This document shows positions 37,097 through 44,791 of a stretch of 64,000 nucleotides of DNA, in pieces (position 1 is the stretch's first letter; the number at the start of each line of letters is the position of its first letter). Where the stretch lies: the NCBI GenBank assembly GCA_965213775.1, contig CBDCAC010000005.1, positions 186,001-250,000 of the forward strand, read 5' to 3'. The position numbers and the translations under genes were made by a program. The notes beneath the pieces were generated by a model. The model was not told the origin of the DNA. It saw only the letters and a list, made by a program, of their open reading frames with translations, and made no database searches. Source of the stretch: Lichenicoccus sp965213775 (lineage in GTDB: Bacteria; Pseudomonadota; Alphaproteobacteria; Acetobacterales; Acetobacteraceae).

Positions 37097-37957
37097 ATGA
37101 ACCGCACGATGTCGCACCCGAGCCTTCAGACCATGCACGACGAGATCCATCCCGCCGCCATCATCGCGCCGGGTGCGCAGATCGGCCGGGACGTGCGGAT
37201 CGGCCCGTGGTGCAGCATCGGGCCCGAGGTCAGGATCGGCGACGGGGCGAGGCTGGTCTCGCACGTGGTCGTGGATGGCCGCACCGAGATCGGGGCCGAG
37301 GCGCTGCTCTACCCGTTCTGCAGCGTCGGGCTGGCGCCGCAGGACCTGAAATATCGCGGCGAGCCGACACGCTGCGAGCTCGGCGCCCGCACCGTGGTGC
37401 GCGAGCACGTCACCATCCATCGCGGCACCGCCTCCGGCGGCGGCGTCACCCGGGTCGGCAGCGACTGCCTGCTGATGGCCAACGCGCACGTCGCGCATGA
37501 CTGCCTGATCGGCGACCACGTGATCCTGGTCAACAACGTGGTGATGGGCGGCCACGTGGTGATCGACGACCACGCACGCATCATGGGGGCGGCCGCACTG
37601 CACCAGTTCGTGCGCATCGGCCGTGCGGCGATGGTCGGCGGGGTCTGCGGCGTGGAGGCCGACGTCATCCCCTACGGCAGCGTGATGGGCAACCGCGCCC
37701 GGCTGGTCGGGCTGCACTGGATCTGGCTCAAGCGCAGCGGCGTGGCCGCGGCCGAGCTGCAGCGCCTGCGTCGCGCCTTTCGCGGCCTGTATCCCGCGGC
37801 CGAGACCGATCTGTTCGAGCAGCGCCTGCGTCGGGTGCGCCTGGAGTTCGGCGACGACCCGCGGGTGGCCGAGATCCTCGACTTCATCGCCGCCCCCAGC
37901 CGGCGCGGGCTGGTGCGGGTCCGCCGCGGCGGCGCCGACGAGATCGAGCGGGCCTGA
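37097..37957 (+). CDS. lpxA: Acyl-ACP--UDP-N-acetylglucosamine O-acyltransferase
   Basis: First enzyme of lipid A synthesis, 286 aa. Hexapeptide beta-helix (IHPAAIIAPGAQIGRDVRIG), catalytic region NAHVAHDCLIGD with His near 134, GGHVVIDDHARIMG, and the C-terminal helical domain (GLHWIWLKRSGVAAAELQRL). ATG 37097 is the first of three (37109, 37133) possible starts; the conserved fold begins near 37136. The stop TGA lies inside a CTGA junction with lpxI. Confidence 0.95.
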   Translation: MNRTMSHPSLQTMHDEIHPAAIIAPGAQIGRDVRIGPWCSIGPEVRIGDGARLVSHVVVDGRTEIGAEALLYPFCSVGLAPQDLKYRGEPTRCELGARTVVREHVTIHRGTASGGGVTRVGSDCLLMANAHVAHDCLIGDHVILVNNVVMGGHVVIDDHARIMGAAALHQFVRIGRAAMVGGVCGVEADVIPYGSVMGNRARLVGLHWIWLKRSGVAAAELQRLRRAFRGLYPAAETDLFEQRLRRVRLEFGDDPRVAEILDFIAAPSRRGLVRVRRGGADEIERA

Positions 37958-38817
37958 CCCTGCCGACGTCGCCGGCGGCCCTGGGCATCCTCGCCGGCGG
38001 CGGCCCGCTGCCGGCCCAGGTCGCGCAGGCCGCGCGTCGCGGCGGCCGGCAGGTGTTCGTCGTCGCCTTCCAGGACTTCGCCGATACCGCGGCGCTGCAG
38101 GGCTTCCCGCACCAGGTGATCCGGCTCGCCGCCGCCGGGCAGATCCTCGAGGCGCTGCGCCGGCATGGCTGCGGCGAGCTGGTGCTGATCGGCCCCGTCC
38201 GCCGGCCGTCGCTGCGCGACCTGCGCCCCGATGCGGAGGGCGCGCGCATCCTGGGTCGCATCGGGCGCGCGCTGTTCGGCGGCGATGACGGGCTGCTGGG
38301 CGCGCTGGTGCGGGTGCTGGACGAGGAGGGCTTCGTGGTGCGCGGCGCGCACGAGTTCCTGGGCCAGGCGCTGGCCGCCGCCGGCGCGCTCGGCGCGGCC
38401 AGGCCCGACGCGCTGGCGATGTCCGACATCGCGCGCGGCATCGCGGTGGCGCAGGCACTCGGCGCCCTGGATGTCGGCCAGGGCTGCGTGGTGCAGGACG
38501 GGCTGGTGCTGGCGGTGGAGGCGCAGGAGGGCACCGACCGGATGCTGGAGCGGGCCGCCACGCTGCGCCAGCCGGGGCCGGGCGGGGTGCTGGTCAAGCT
38601 GGTGAAGCCGGGGCAGGAGCGTCGCGCCGACCTGCCGACGATCGGGCCGCGCACCCTGGAGGGCGCCGCGGCGGCGGGGCTGCGCGGCATCGCGGTCGAG
38701 GCGGGCGGCACGCTGCTCACCGATGTCGCGGCCTGCCTCGCAACCGCCGACCGGTCTGGCTTGTTCCTGTACGGCGTCGAGCCGGAAGGCTCGGCATCGC
38801 ACGGAGGAAGATCATGA
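37954..38817 (+). CDS. lpxI: UDP-2,3-diacylglucosamine diphosphatase LpxI, apparent CTG start
   Basis: 287-aa LpxI-type hydrolase giving lipid X, the alternative to LpxH common in alphaproteobacteria. The N-terminal motif ALGILAGGGPLPAQVAQAA, C-terminal GPRTLEGAAAAGLRGIAVEA and GGTLLTD are typical. The first in-frame ATG/GTG/TTG is GTG 38053, which would remove the conserved glycine motif and leave 254 aa. Upstream of it in this frame there is no canonical start. A CTG at 37954 overlaps the lpxA stop as CTGA, exactly like the ATGA and GTGA junctions elsewhere here, and gives family length; I infer it is the start. The stop is coupled to the glyoxalase by ATGA. Confidence 0.85.
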   Translation: MTLPTSPAALGILAGGGPLPAQVAQAARRGGRQVFVVAFQDFADTAALQGFPHQVIRLAAAGQILEALRRHGCGELVLIGPVRRPSLRDLRPDAEGARILGRIGRALFGGDDGLLGALVRVLDEEGFVVRGAHEFLGQALAAAGALGAARPDALAMSDIARGIAVAQALGALDVGQGCVVQDGLVLAVEAQEGTDRMLERAATLRQPGPGGVLVKLVKPGQERRADLPTIGPRTLEGAAAAGLRGIAVEAGGTLLTDVAACLATADRSGLFLYGVEPEGSASHGGRS

Positions 38818-39224
38818 GCGCCAGCTACCTGCACACCATGGTCCGGGTGAAGAACCTGGACCAGAGCCTCGCCTTCTACCGGCTGCTCGGCCTGCGCGAG
38901 CTGCGCCGCAGCGAGGTCCCCGCCGGGGAATACACCCTGGTGTTCGTCGGCTACGACGACAACGCGCACGGCCAGGCGGAGATCGAGCTGACCTATAACT
39001 GGGGCCAGGACGAGGCCTACCAGGTCGGCACCGGGTTCGGCCATTTCGCGGTCGGCGTGCCGGACGTGGCGGCCGCCGTCGACCAGGTGCGCGAGGGCGG
39101 CGGCAAGGTGACGCGCGAGGCCGGCCCGGTGAAGTTCGGCACCACCGTGATCGCCTTCGTCGAGGATCCGGACGGCTACAAGATCGAGCTGATCCAGCGC
39201 GCCGGGATGTCGCCGGCCGCCTGA
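38814..39224 (+). CDS. gloA: Lactoylglutathione lyase (glyoxalase I)
   Basis: 136-aa VOC-fold metalloenzyme isomerising the methylglyoxal-glutathione adduct. N-terminal HTMVRVKNLDQSLAFYRLLG, metal ligands in AEIELTYNWG, GFGHFAVGVPDV and FVEDPDGYKIELIQR. ATG 38814, behind GGAGGAAGATC, overlaps the lpxI stop by four bases. In place of the lpxB often found after lpxI, this detoxification gene closes the array. Confidence 0.93.
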   Translation: MSASYLHTMVRVKNLDQSLAFYRLLGLRELRRSEVPAGEYTLVFVGYDDNAHGQAEIELTYNWGQDEAYQVGTGFGHFAVGVPDVAAAVDQVREGGGKVTREAGPVKFGTTVIAFVEDPDGYKIELIQRAGMSPAA

Positions 39225-39240
39225 GCCCGCCGGCGGCGGC

Positions 39241-40029
39241 TCAGCCGAGCAGCCGCCGGAGCGGGCGGCCGGAGCGCCGCGACAGCGCCCGGAGTGGCGC
39301 CGTGACGCGCCACGAGCCGGAGCCGCGCAGCGCGCGCAGCTCGGCCCGCAGCCGGCCGCATTCGCCGAGCAGCGCCGCGCCGGCCGGCTGCGCGTCGTGC
39401 AGCACGCGGTGCTGGCGCAGGGCCGCGTCGCAGAACATGCGGGTCTGCAGGGCGAGGCAGCGCATGCCCCACTGATGCTCGATCATGAACTCTTTGGCAG
39501 CCTGGACGACGCCGTAGGGGATGCTGTCGCCAAGGAAGGCGACCATCAGGTAGTCGTCGACGATGATCCAGCCGCCGTCGCGCAGCTTGCTGCGCGCGGC
39601 GGCGAGATCGCGCCGCACCGCCTCGTAGCGATGGTCCGCGTCGATATAGACCACGTCGAGGCTGCCGTCGGGCAGCGAGGCGAGGCACGCGGCGCTGTCG
39701 CCGACCAGCACACGAAGGCGGCCCGAGGCGATCCCGGCCGCGAAGCGCGTCCGCTAGGCGTCCCCATGGCTGCGGCCGCCGAACAGCGTCTCCGGGGCGC
39801 ATCCCCACAGCGAGGGCAGCCGATGCAGCTCGAACTGGTCGATGGCCAGGAACAGCGACGGCTCGCAGACCGAGAGCATGTGCTGCGAGCACTCCCCCAG
39901 GCCCACCCCGACCTCGGCGAGTGCCGCACCGCGGGGCAGCAGCGGCAGGATCGACAGCCGGTCGGACAGCAGCGTCGCGTGCTCCAGCAGGTGCGGCGGG
40001 ACGCGCGGCGCCTCGGGCGGCAGGTTCAT
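39241..40029 (-). pseudogene. Class I SAM-dependent methyltransferase interrupted by an in-frame TAG
   Basis: A single reading frame of 263 codons starting at ATG 40029, broken by one TAG (39754-39756) after residue 91. Upstream part: MNLPPEAPRVPPHLLEHATL, motif I AEVGVGLGECSQ, AIDQFELHRLP. Downstream part, same frame: RLRVLVGDSAACLASLPDG, VVYIDADHRYEAVRRD, GGWIIVDDYLMV, and a C-terminal helix with GSWRVTAPLRALSRR, often seen at the end of glycan-related enzymes. No frameshift is needed. It is a nonsense-mutated pseudogene, a sequencing error, or a read-through gene; the downstream half could start at GTG 39711 but would lack the SAM motif. Confidence 0.8.
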
Positions 40030-40044
40030 CGCGGCCGCCGCGTC

Positions 40045-40308
40045 TCAGGCCTTCTTGGCCAGCGCCTTCTCGGCGCGCTCGATGGTGAGGATCATGGTCT
40101 CGGCGGTGCGCTTGGCCAGCGGGTCCTGGCTCATCAGCAGCCGGTCGGCGAGCAGCAGGGCCGGCGAGAGGATGCCGCGCAGGTCGTGACGCAGCCGCGA
40201 CAGCGCCTGCTCGTGCTCGCGAAGCTTCTCCCCGAGCTGGGCTTCCGCCTGCTCGGCGCGGTGCAGCAGCGTGTCGAGCAGGCGCTGGTCCTCGGCGGTT
40301 CGGCTCAT
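40045..40308 (-). CDS. Small protein resembling a histidine-kinase phosphoacceptor helix
   Basis: 87 aa starting MSRTAEDQRLLDTLLHRAEQ, nearly all helical. The segment LREHEQALSRLRHDLRGILS, continuing PALLLADRLL, looks like the H-box of a HisKA domain (HDLRG in place of HDLRN), and the second half TAETMILTIERAEKALAKK like the second helix of the four-helix bundle. No ATPase domain follows. ATG 40308 diverges from the rpmH promoter. It could be a phosphotransfer or decoy protein; function unknown. It ends 15 bases before the broken methyltransferase. Confidence 0.7.
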   Translation of the reverse strand: MSRTAEDQRLLDTLLHRAEQAEAQLGEKLREHEQALSRLRHDLRGILSPALLLADRLLMSQDPLAKRTAETMILTIERAEKALAKKA

Positions 40309-40373
40309 GCGCGGGGCTCCGTGTGGCGAGTGCCGGTTTAGGCCAACCCGACCGGCGGCGCCATGTTGTCGAG

Positions 40374-40403
40374 TTGACGCGACCGGGCTCGCGCGACTAT
40401 AAG
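40374..40403 (+). promoter_or_regulatory. Sigma-70-type promoter for the rpmH-rnpA-yidD-yidC operon
   Basis: TTGACG (40374-40379) and TATAAG (40398-40403) are separated by 18 bases, close to the housekeeping consensus and conspicuous in this GC-rich sequence. Transcription would start near 40410, leaving a leader of about 120 bases that contains the 18-base tandem repeats. Confidence 0.65.
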
Positions 40404-40454
40404 CCGCGGCTCTTCGGAACCGATCGCAGCATCTGTGGGCGCCGCTCCGGATCT

Positions 40455-40520
40455 CGTCCAACAGGGCCGGATTATCCAACAGGGCCGGGTTATCCAACAG
40501 GGCCGGGTTATCCAACAGGG
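40455..40520 (+). repeat. 18-bp tandem repeat in the rpmH leader
   Basis: About 3.7 copies of an 18-base unit, TATCCAACAGGGCCGGGT; the two central copies (40473-40490 and 40491-40508) are identical, the first differs at three bases and the last stops after TATCCAACAGGG, which runs directly into the AGGGAGAG ribosome-site region of rpmH. The unit contains AACAGGG, so each copy presents a possible AGGG ribosome-binding element in the mRNA. Confidence 0.85.
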
Positions 40521-40531
40521 AGAGTGTCGTC

Positions 40532-40666
40532 GTGAAGCGCACCTATCAACCCTCCAAGCTGGTTCGCAAGCGCCGCCACGGTTTCCGCGCCCGCATGGAA
40601 ACCGTCGGCGGCCGGCGCGTGCTCGCCAACCGCCGGGCCAAGGGCCGCAAGCGGCTTTCCGCCTGA
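40532..40666 (+). CDS. rpmH: Ribosomal protein L34 (bL34)
   Basis: 44 aa, read as MKRTYQPSKLVRKRRHGFRA and ending RRAKGRKRLSA, the complete L34 sequence of normal length. The start is GTG 40532, with AGGGAGAG (40517-40524) upstream. First gene of the rpmH-rnpA-yidD-yidC set conserved across bacteria. Confidence 0.96.
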   Translation: MKRTYQPSKLVRKRRHGFRARMETVGGRRVLANRRAKGRKRLSA

Positions 40667-40752
40667 TCACCCGACCTGCCTGATGACCGTCGGTCGCCGG
40701 GGCGTCCGGCCCGGTGGCCGGCCTTGGCGGCCGGCCCTGTGGAAGTGAGACG

Positions 40753-41130
40753 ATGGCATCGCCCGCGATCCGGCTGAAGCGTCGGGCGGATTTCCTGCGC
40801 GTCGCCGCGAAGGGTCGCAAGGCGGCGATGCCGGGGCTGGTGCTGCAGGCATTGGCGCGCGGCGACGACGCGCCGGCCCGGCTCGGCTTCACCGTCACCA
40901 AGAAGGTCGGCAACGCGGTGGTGCGCAACCGCACCCGCCGGCGGCTGCGCGAGGCGGCGCGCCTGCTGCTGCTGCGTGATCCGGCGACGCGTGACGCGGC
41001 ACCGCGCGGCGTCGACCTGGTGCTGATCGGCCGCGAGGGCACGCGCGGCCGCGACTTCGCGGCCCTGCTCGACGACCTCGCGCGCGCCCTGCGCAAGACC
41101 CTCCCGGCCGCCTCGGGCGGCGGTCGCTGA
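40753..41130 (+). CDS. rnpA: Ribonuclease P protein component
   Basis: 125-aa basic subunit assisting the RNase P RNA in tRNA 5' maturation. ATG 40753 (MASPAIRLKRRADFLRV) behind GGAAGTGAG. The family signature RLGFTVTKKVGNAVVRNRTR with the following RRLREAARLL is present. The stop overlaps the yidD start by one base (TGATG). Confidence 0.95.
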   Translation: MASPAIRLKRRADFLRVAAKGRKAAMPGLVLQALARGDDAPARLGFTVTKKVGNAVVRNRTRRRLREAARLLLLRDPATRDAAPRGVDLVLIGREGTRGRDFAALLDDLARALRKTLPAASGGGR

Positions 41131-41405
41131 TGGCGGGTGCTGCGGCCCGCGCGGCGGGATGGCTGGTCCGGCTCTATCAGTTGGCGTTGCGGCCGGTGCT
41201 CGGGCCGAACTGCCGCTTCACGCCCTCGTGCAGCGACTACGCGCTCGAGGCGCTGGCGCGGCACGGCGCGGCACGCGGCGCCTGGCTCGCCTCGCGCCGG
41301 GTGCTGCGCTGCCATCCCTGGTGCGCCGGCGGCCACGATCCGGTGCCGCCCGGCCGGCAAGCTCACCCTTCGGCAGACAACCTCCAGAGTCCGGCCTCGC
41401 CCTGA
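41130..41405 (+). CDS. yidD: Membrane protein insertion efficiency factor YidD
   Basis: 91-aa small protein with an N-terminal amphipathic helix (WLVRLYQLALRPVLG) and the conserved cysteine pattern NCRFTPSCSDYALEALARHG ... RCHPW. It assists YidC-dependent insertion. One-base overlaps with both rnpA and yidC suggest a translationally coupled chain. Confidence 0.94.
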   Translation: MAGAAARAAGWLVRLYQLALRPVLGPNCRFTPSCSDYALEALARHGAARGAWLASRRVLRCHPWCAGGHDPVPPGRQAHPSADNLQSPASP

Positions 41406-43186
41406 TGGATAATAATCGCCTCATCCTCGCGGTCGTGCTCTCGGTCGCGATCCTGCTCGGCTTCGAGCTGTTGATGCCCAAGCAGAACCGTCAGGCGCTG
41501 CATCAGCAGGCGGCGCAGAGCACGCAGGCGACGCCGCCCGGCGAGGCGCCGCGGCCGGTCACCGACGCGACCACGCCCGGCACGCAGCCGGTGGCGGTGC
41601 CCTCTCCGCAGGACGAGCTGAGGAGCGGCCAGCGCCTGCCGATCGAGGCGCCGCGGGTCCGCGGCAGCATCGACCTGACCGGCGCCAAGCTCGACGACCT
41701 GGTGCTGCGCGACTACCACGAGACCGTGCAGGACGCCTCGCCGCAGGTGAGGGTGCTGGAGCCCGCACGCGATCCGCAGCCCAACCTGGTGCAGCTCGGC
41801 TGGAGTGCGGCACCCGACAGCCAGGTCCGGCTGCCCGACGGGCGGACGCGCTGGACCGCCGACCGCAAGGCGCTGTCCACCGGCACCCCGCTGACCCTGT
41901 CGTGGGACAACGGCGCCGGGCTGACCTTCCAGCTGGTGTTCTCGGTCGATCGCGACTTCATGTTCAGCGTCGAGCAGCGGGTGCGCAACACCGGCGCCGC
42001 GGCGGTCTCGCTGTATCCCTGGTCGCGCGTCAGCCGCGCCTACACCCCCGCGGTGACCGGCGGCTACCTGGTGCATGAAGGCCCGATCGCGGTGATTGGC
42101 GGCCGCCTGCAGGAGATGTCGTACAAGACCGTGCAGAGCGACTCCGCGGCCAATGGCGGCGTCGGCTGGAGCGCCACCCAGCCGGCCGGCGCGCAGGCCG
42201 GCTGGGCCGGCATCACCGACAAGTATTGGCTGACCGCGATCATCCCGGCGGCGGGGCTCGCCGAGACCGGCAGCTACCGCTACGTGCCGAACGCGGGCGC
42301 CGGCACCTACCAGATCGACTTCATCGCCCAGGCGCCGGTCACGGTGGCACCCGGCGCCACCGCCTCCAGCGTCAGCCACGTGTTCGCCGGCGCCAAGGAG
42401 GTGCACCTGCTGGAGCGCTACGAGGCCGGGCTGCACGCCACCGATTTCTGGAAGGCGGTGGATTTCGGCTGGTTCGCGTTCCTGACCAAGCCGATCTTCA
42501 CCGTGCTCGACTGGCTCAACACGGTGCTGGGCAATTTCGGCCTCGCCCTGCTCGCCTTTACCCTGATCGTCAAGACGCTGTTCTTCCCGCTGGCGACCAA
42601 GTCGTTCCGCTCGATGAGCAAGATGAAGCTGCTGTCGCCGAAGATGACGGCGGTGCGGGAGCGTCACAAGGACGACCCGATGAAGATGAACCAGGAGATG
42701 ATGGCGCTCTACAAGACCGAGGGCGTCAACCCGGCCAGCGGCTGCCTGCCGATGCTGGTGCAGATCCCGGTGTTCTGGTGCCTCTACAAGGATCTCTACG
42801 TCACCATCGAGATGCGCCACGCGCCGTTCTTCGGCTGGATCCGCGATCTCTCGGCGCCCGATCCGACCAACCTGTTCAACGGCTTCGGCCTGATCCCGTT
42901 CGATCCCACGGCCCTCACCCCGATCCTGCACCTCGGCGTGTGGCCGATCATCCTGGGCATCACCATGTTCGCCCAGCAGCGCATGAACCCGCCGCCGCCG
43001 GACCCGACCCAGGCCAGGCTGTTCCAGATCATGCCGCTGATCTTCACCTTCGTGCTCGCCCGCCAGCCGGCGGGGCTGGTGATCTATTACTGCTGGAACA
43101 ACACGCTGACGGTGGCGCAGCAATGGCTGATCATGCGCAGCACCCGTCTGGGGGGCGGACGGGCGGTGCGTCCGGCGCGCAGCTGA
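41405..43186 (+). CDS. yidC: Membrane protein insertase YidC
   Basis: 593-aa inner-membrane insertase. N-terminal membrane segment (MDNNRLILAVVLSVAILLGF), periplasmic beta domain about 70-360, then the conserved five-segment insertase core: FGLALLAFTLIVKTLFFPLA, KMKLLSPKMTAVRERHKDDP, YKTEGVNPASGCLPMLVQIP, and YCWNNTLTVAQQW. ATG 41405 overlaps the yidD stop by one base. The 3' end overlaps the engB frame by up to 64 bases. Confidence 0.96.
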   Translation: MDNNRLILAVVLSVAILLGFELLMPKQNRQALHQQAAQSTQATPPGEAPRPVTDATTPGTQPVAVPSPQDELRSGQRLPIEAPRVRGSIDLTGAKLDDLVLRDYHETVQDASPQVRVLEPARDPQPNLVQLGWSAAPDSQVRLPDGRTRWTADRKALSTGTPLTLSWDNGAGLTFQLVFSVDRDFMFSVEQRVRNTGAAAVSLYPWSRVSRAYTPAVTGGYLVHEGPIAVIGGRLQEMSYKTVQSDSAANGGVGWSATQPAGAQAGWAGITDKYWLTAIIPAAGLAETGSYRYVPNAGAGTYQIDFIAQAPVTVAPGATASSVSHVFAGAKEVHLLERYEAGLHATDFWKAVDFGWFAFLTKPIFTVLDWLNTVLGNFGLALLAFTLIVKTLFFPLATKSFRSMSKMKLLSPKMTAVRERHKDDPMKMNQEMMALYKTEGVNPASGCLPMLVQIPVFWCLYKDLYVTIEMRHAPFFGWIRDLSAPDPTNLFNGFGLIPFDPTALTPILHLGVWPIILGITMFAQQRMNPPPPDPTQARLFQIMPLIFTFVLARQPAGLVIYYCWNNTLTVAQQWLIMRSTRLGGGRAVRPARS

Positions 43187-43869
43187 GCGAGGTCTTCGAG
43201 AGCCGGCCGCGCGGCGCGCAGGAGCAGGCCGAGGCGCTCGAGGCGGGGCGGCTGCTGTTCGCCGCCGAGTGCCGGTTCTTCTACGCCGCCCAGCGGCTCG
43301 ACCAGCTGCCGCAGCCGGGGCACCCGGAGATCGCCTTCGCCGGCCGCTCCAACGTCGGCAAGTCGACCCTGATCAACGCGCTGACCGGCAGGCGGGCGCT
43401 GGCGCGCGCCTCCTCGCAGCCGGGCCGCACCAGGCAGCTCAACTTCTTCAGCCTCGGCGACCGTCTCACCCTGGTCGACATGCCGGGCTATGGCTACGCC
43501 CAGGCGGCGCGCGCGGTGAAAGAGGACTGGCAGGGGCTGATGTTCGACTTCCTGCGCGGCCGCCCGACGCTGCGACGCGTGGTGCTGCTGCTGGATGCGC
43601 GCATCGAGCTCAAGCCCCATGACCTGGAGGTGATGAAGCTGCTCGACCGGGCGGCGGTGATCTTCCAGCTGGTGCTGACCAAGAGCGACGCGGTCAGGCC
43701 GGGCGCGCTCGCGGCGAAGATCGCCGCGGTCGGAGCACTGGCGCGCGCCCACCCGGCGGCGCACCCGGAAACGATCGCGACCAGCAGCGAGACCGGCGCC
43801 GGCATCGCCGAGCTGCGCGCGGCCCTGGCGGAACTGGCGCTGCCGGCGCAGGCTTGGCTCGCACCGTGA
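43123..43869 (+). CDS. engB: GTPase EngB (YihA/YsxC)
   Basis: GTPase for 50S ribosome assembly. G1 FAGRSNVGKSTLINALTG, G2 SSQPGRTRQLNFF, G3 DMPGYGYAQ, G4 TKSDAV. The start is uncertain: ATG 43123 (248 aa) lies 64 bases inside yidC and no ATG, GTG or TTG occurs in frame between it and the conserved region; a CTG at 43183 overlaps the yidC stop as CTGA and would give 228 aa, closer to family length. I annotate the ATG. argB follows after 13 bases. Confidence 0.92.
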   Translation: MADHAQHPSGGRTGGASGAQLSEVFESRPRGAQEQAEALEAGRLLFAAECRFFYAAQRLDQLPQPGHPEIAFAGRSNVGKSTLINALTGRRALARASSQPGRTRQLNFFSLGDRLTLVDMPGYGYAQAARAVKEDWQGLMFDFLRGRPTLRRVVLLLDARIELKPHDLEVMKLLDRAAVIFQLVLTKSDAVRPGALAAKIAAVGALARAHPAAHPETIATSSETGAGIAELRAALAELALPAQAWLAP

Positions 43870-43882
43870 CGGGACCCGGACC

Positions 43883-44791
43883 ATGAGCCTGAGCGAGGAG
43901 GCCCTGAAGGCGGCGCGCGAGCAGGCGGCGACGCTGGCGCGCGCGCTGCCCTACCTGCGCCGCTACGCCGGCGACACCATCGTGGTGAAGTACGGCGGTC
44001 ACGCCATGGGCGATGCGGCGCTGTCGGAGGCGTTCGGCCACGACATCGCGCTGCTCAAGACCGTGGGCGTGAACCCGGTGGTGGTGCATGGCGGGGGGCC
44101 GCAGATCAACGCCATGCTGGAGCGGCTCGCGATCAAATCGAGCTTCGTCGAGGGGCTGCGGGTCACCGACGCGGCGATGGTCGAGATCATCGAGATGGTC
44201 CTGTCCGGCTCGGTGAACAAGCAGGTGACCGAGCTGATCAACCGCGCGGGCGCGCTCGCCGTGGGCATCTCCGGCAAGGATGGCGGGCTGATCCGGGCGA
44301 GCAAGCTGCAGCGCACGGTGCGCGACCCGCACAGCCATATCGAGAGCGTGCTGGATCTCGGCTTCGTCGGCCAGCCCGACCGCATCGACACCCGGCTGCT
44401 CTACGCGCTGTCCGGCTCGGGTCTGATCCCGGTGATCGCGCCGGTGGGCGTCGGCGCCGCGGGCGAGACCTTCAACATCAATGCCGATACCGCCGCCGGC
44501 GCGATCGCCGGCGCGCTCGGCGCCACCCGGCTGCTGATGCTGACCGACGTGCCGGGCGTGCTCGACGAGAACAAGCGGCTGATCGAGGAGCTGGGTGCGG
44601 AGGACGCCGAGCGCGGCATCGCCAGCGGCATGATCCACGGCGGCATGATCCCGAAGGTCGAGACCTGCATCGCGGCGGTGCGCGCCGGCGCCAAGGCGGC
44701 GGTGATCCTGGACGGGCGGGTGCCGCACGCCTGCCTGCTGGAGCTGTTCACCGCGGCGGGGCCGGGAACGCTGATCCGGGCGCCGGCTTAG
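43883..44791 (+). CDS. argB: Acetylglutamate kinase
   Basis: 302-aa arginine pathway kinase. Motifs IVVKYGGHAMGD, VNPVVVHGGGPQINAML, GISGKDGGLIRASKL, NINADTAAGAIAGALGA and GMIPKVETCIAAV. The engB-argB order is common in alphaproteobacteria. The long N-terminal helix (MSLSEEALKAAREQAATLAR) is typical of the arginine-sensitive, hexameric type, so feedback inhibition is likely; this is inference from family. Confidence 0.96.
   Translation: MSLSEEALKAAREQAATLARALPYLRRYAGDTIVVKYGGHAMGDAALSEAFGHDIALLKTVGVNPVVVHGGGPQINAMLERLAIKSSFVEGLRVTDAAMVEIIEMVLSGSVNKQVTELINRAGALAVGISGKDGGLIRASKLQRTVRDPHSHIESVLDLGFVGQPDRIDTRLLYALSGSGLIPVIAPVGVGAAGETFNINADTAAGAIAGALGATRLLMLTDVPGVLDENKRLIEELGAEDAERGIASGMIHGGMIPKVETCIAAVRAGAKAAVILDGRVPHACLLELFTAAGPGTLIRAPA

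Noticed and set aside
38053..38817. GTG 38053 as the lpxI start
   Set aside because: It would delete the conserved LGILAGGG N-terminus and start inside a core beta strand.
40455..40520. Replication-origin iterons near rpmH
   Set aside because: The rpmH/dnaA region invites this idea, but no dnaA gene, no DnaA boxes (TTATNCACA) and no AT-rich unwinding region are seen.
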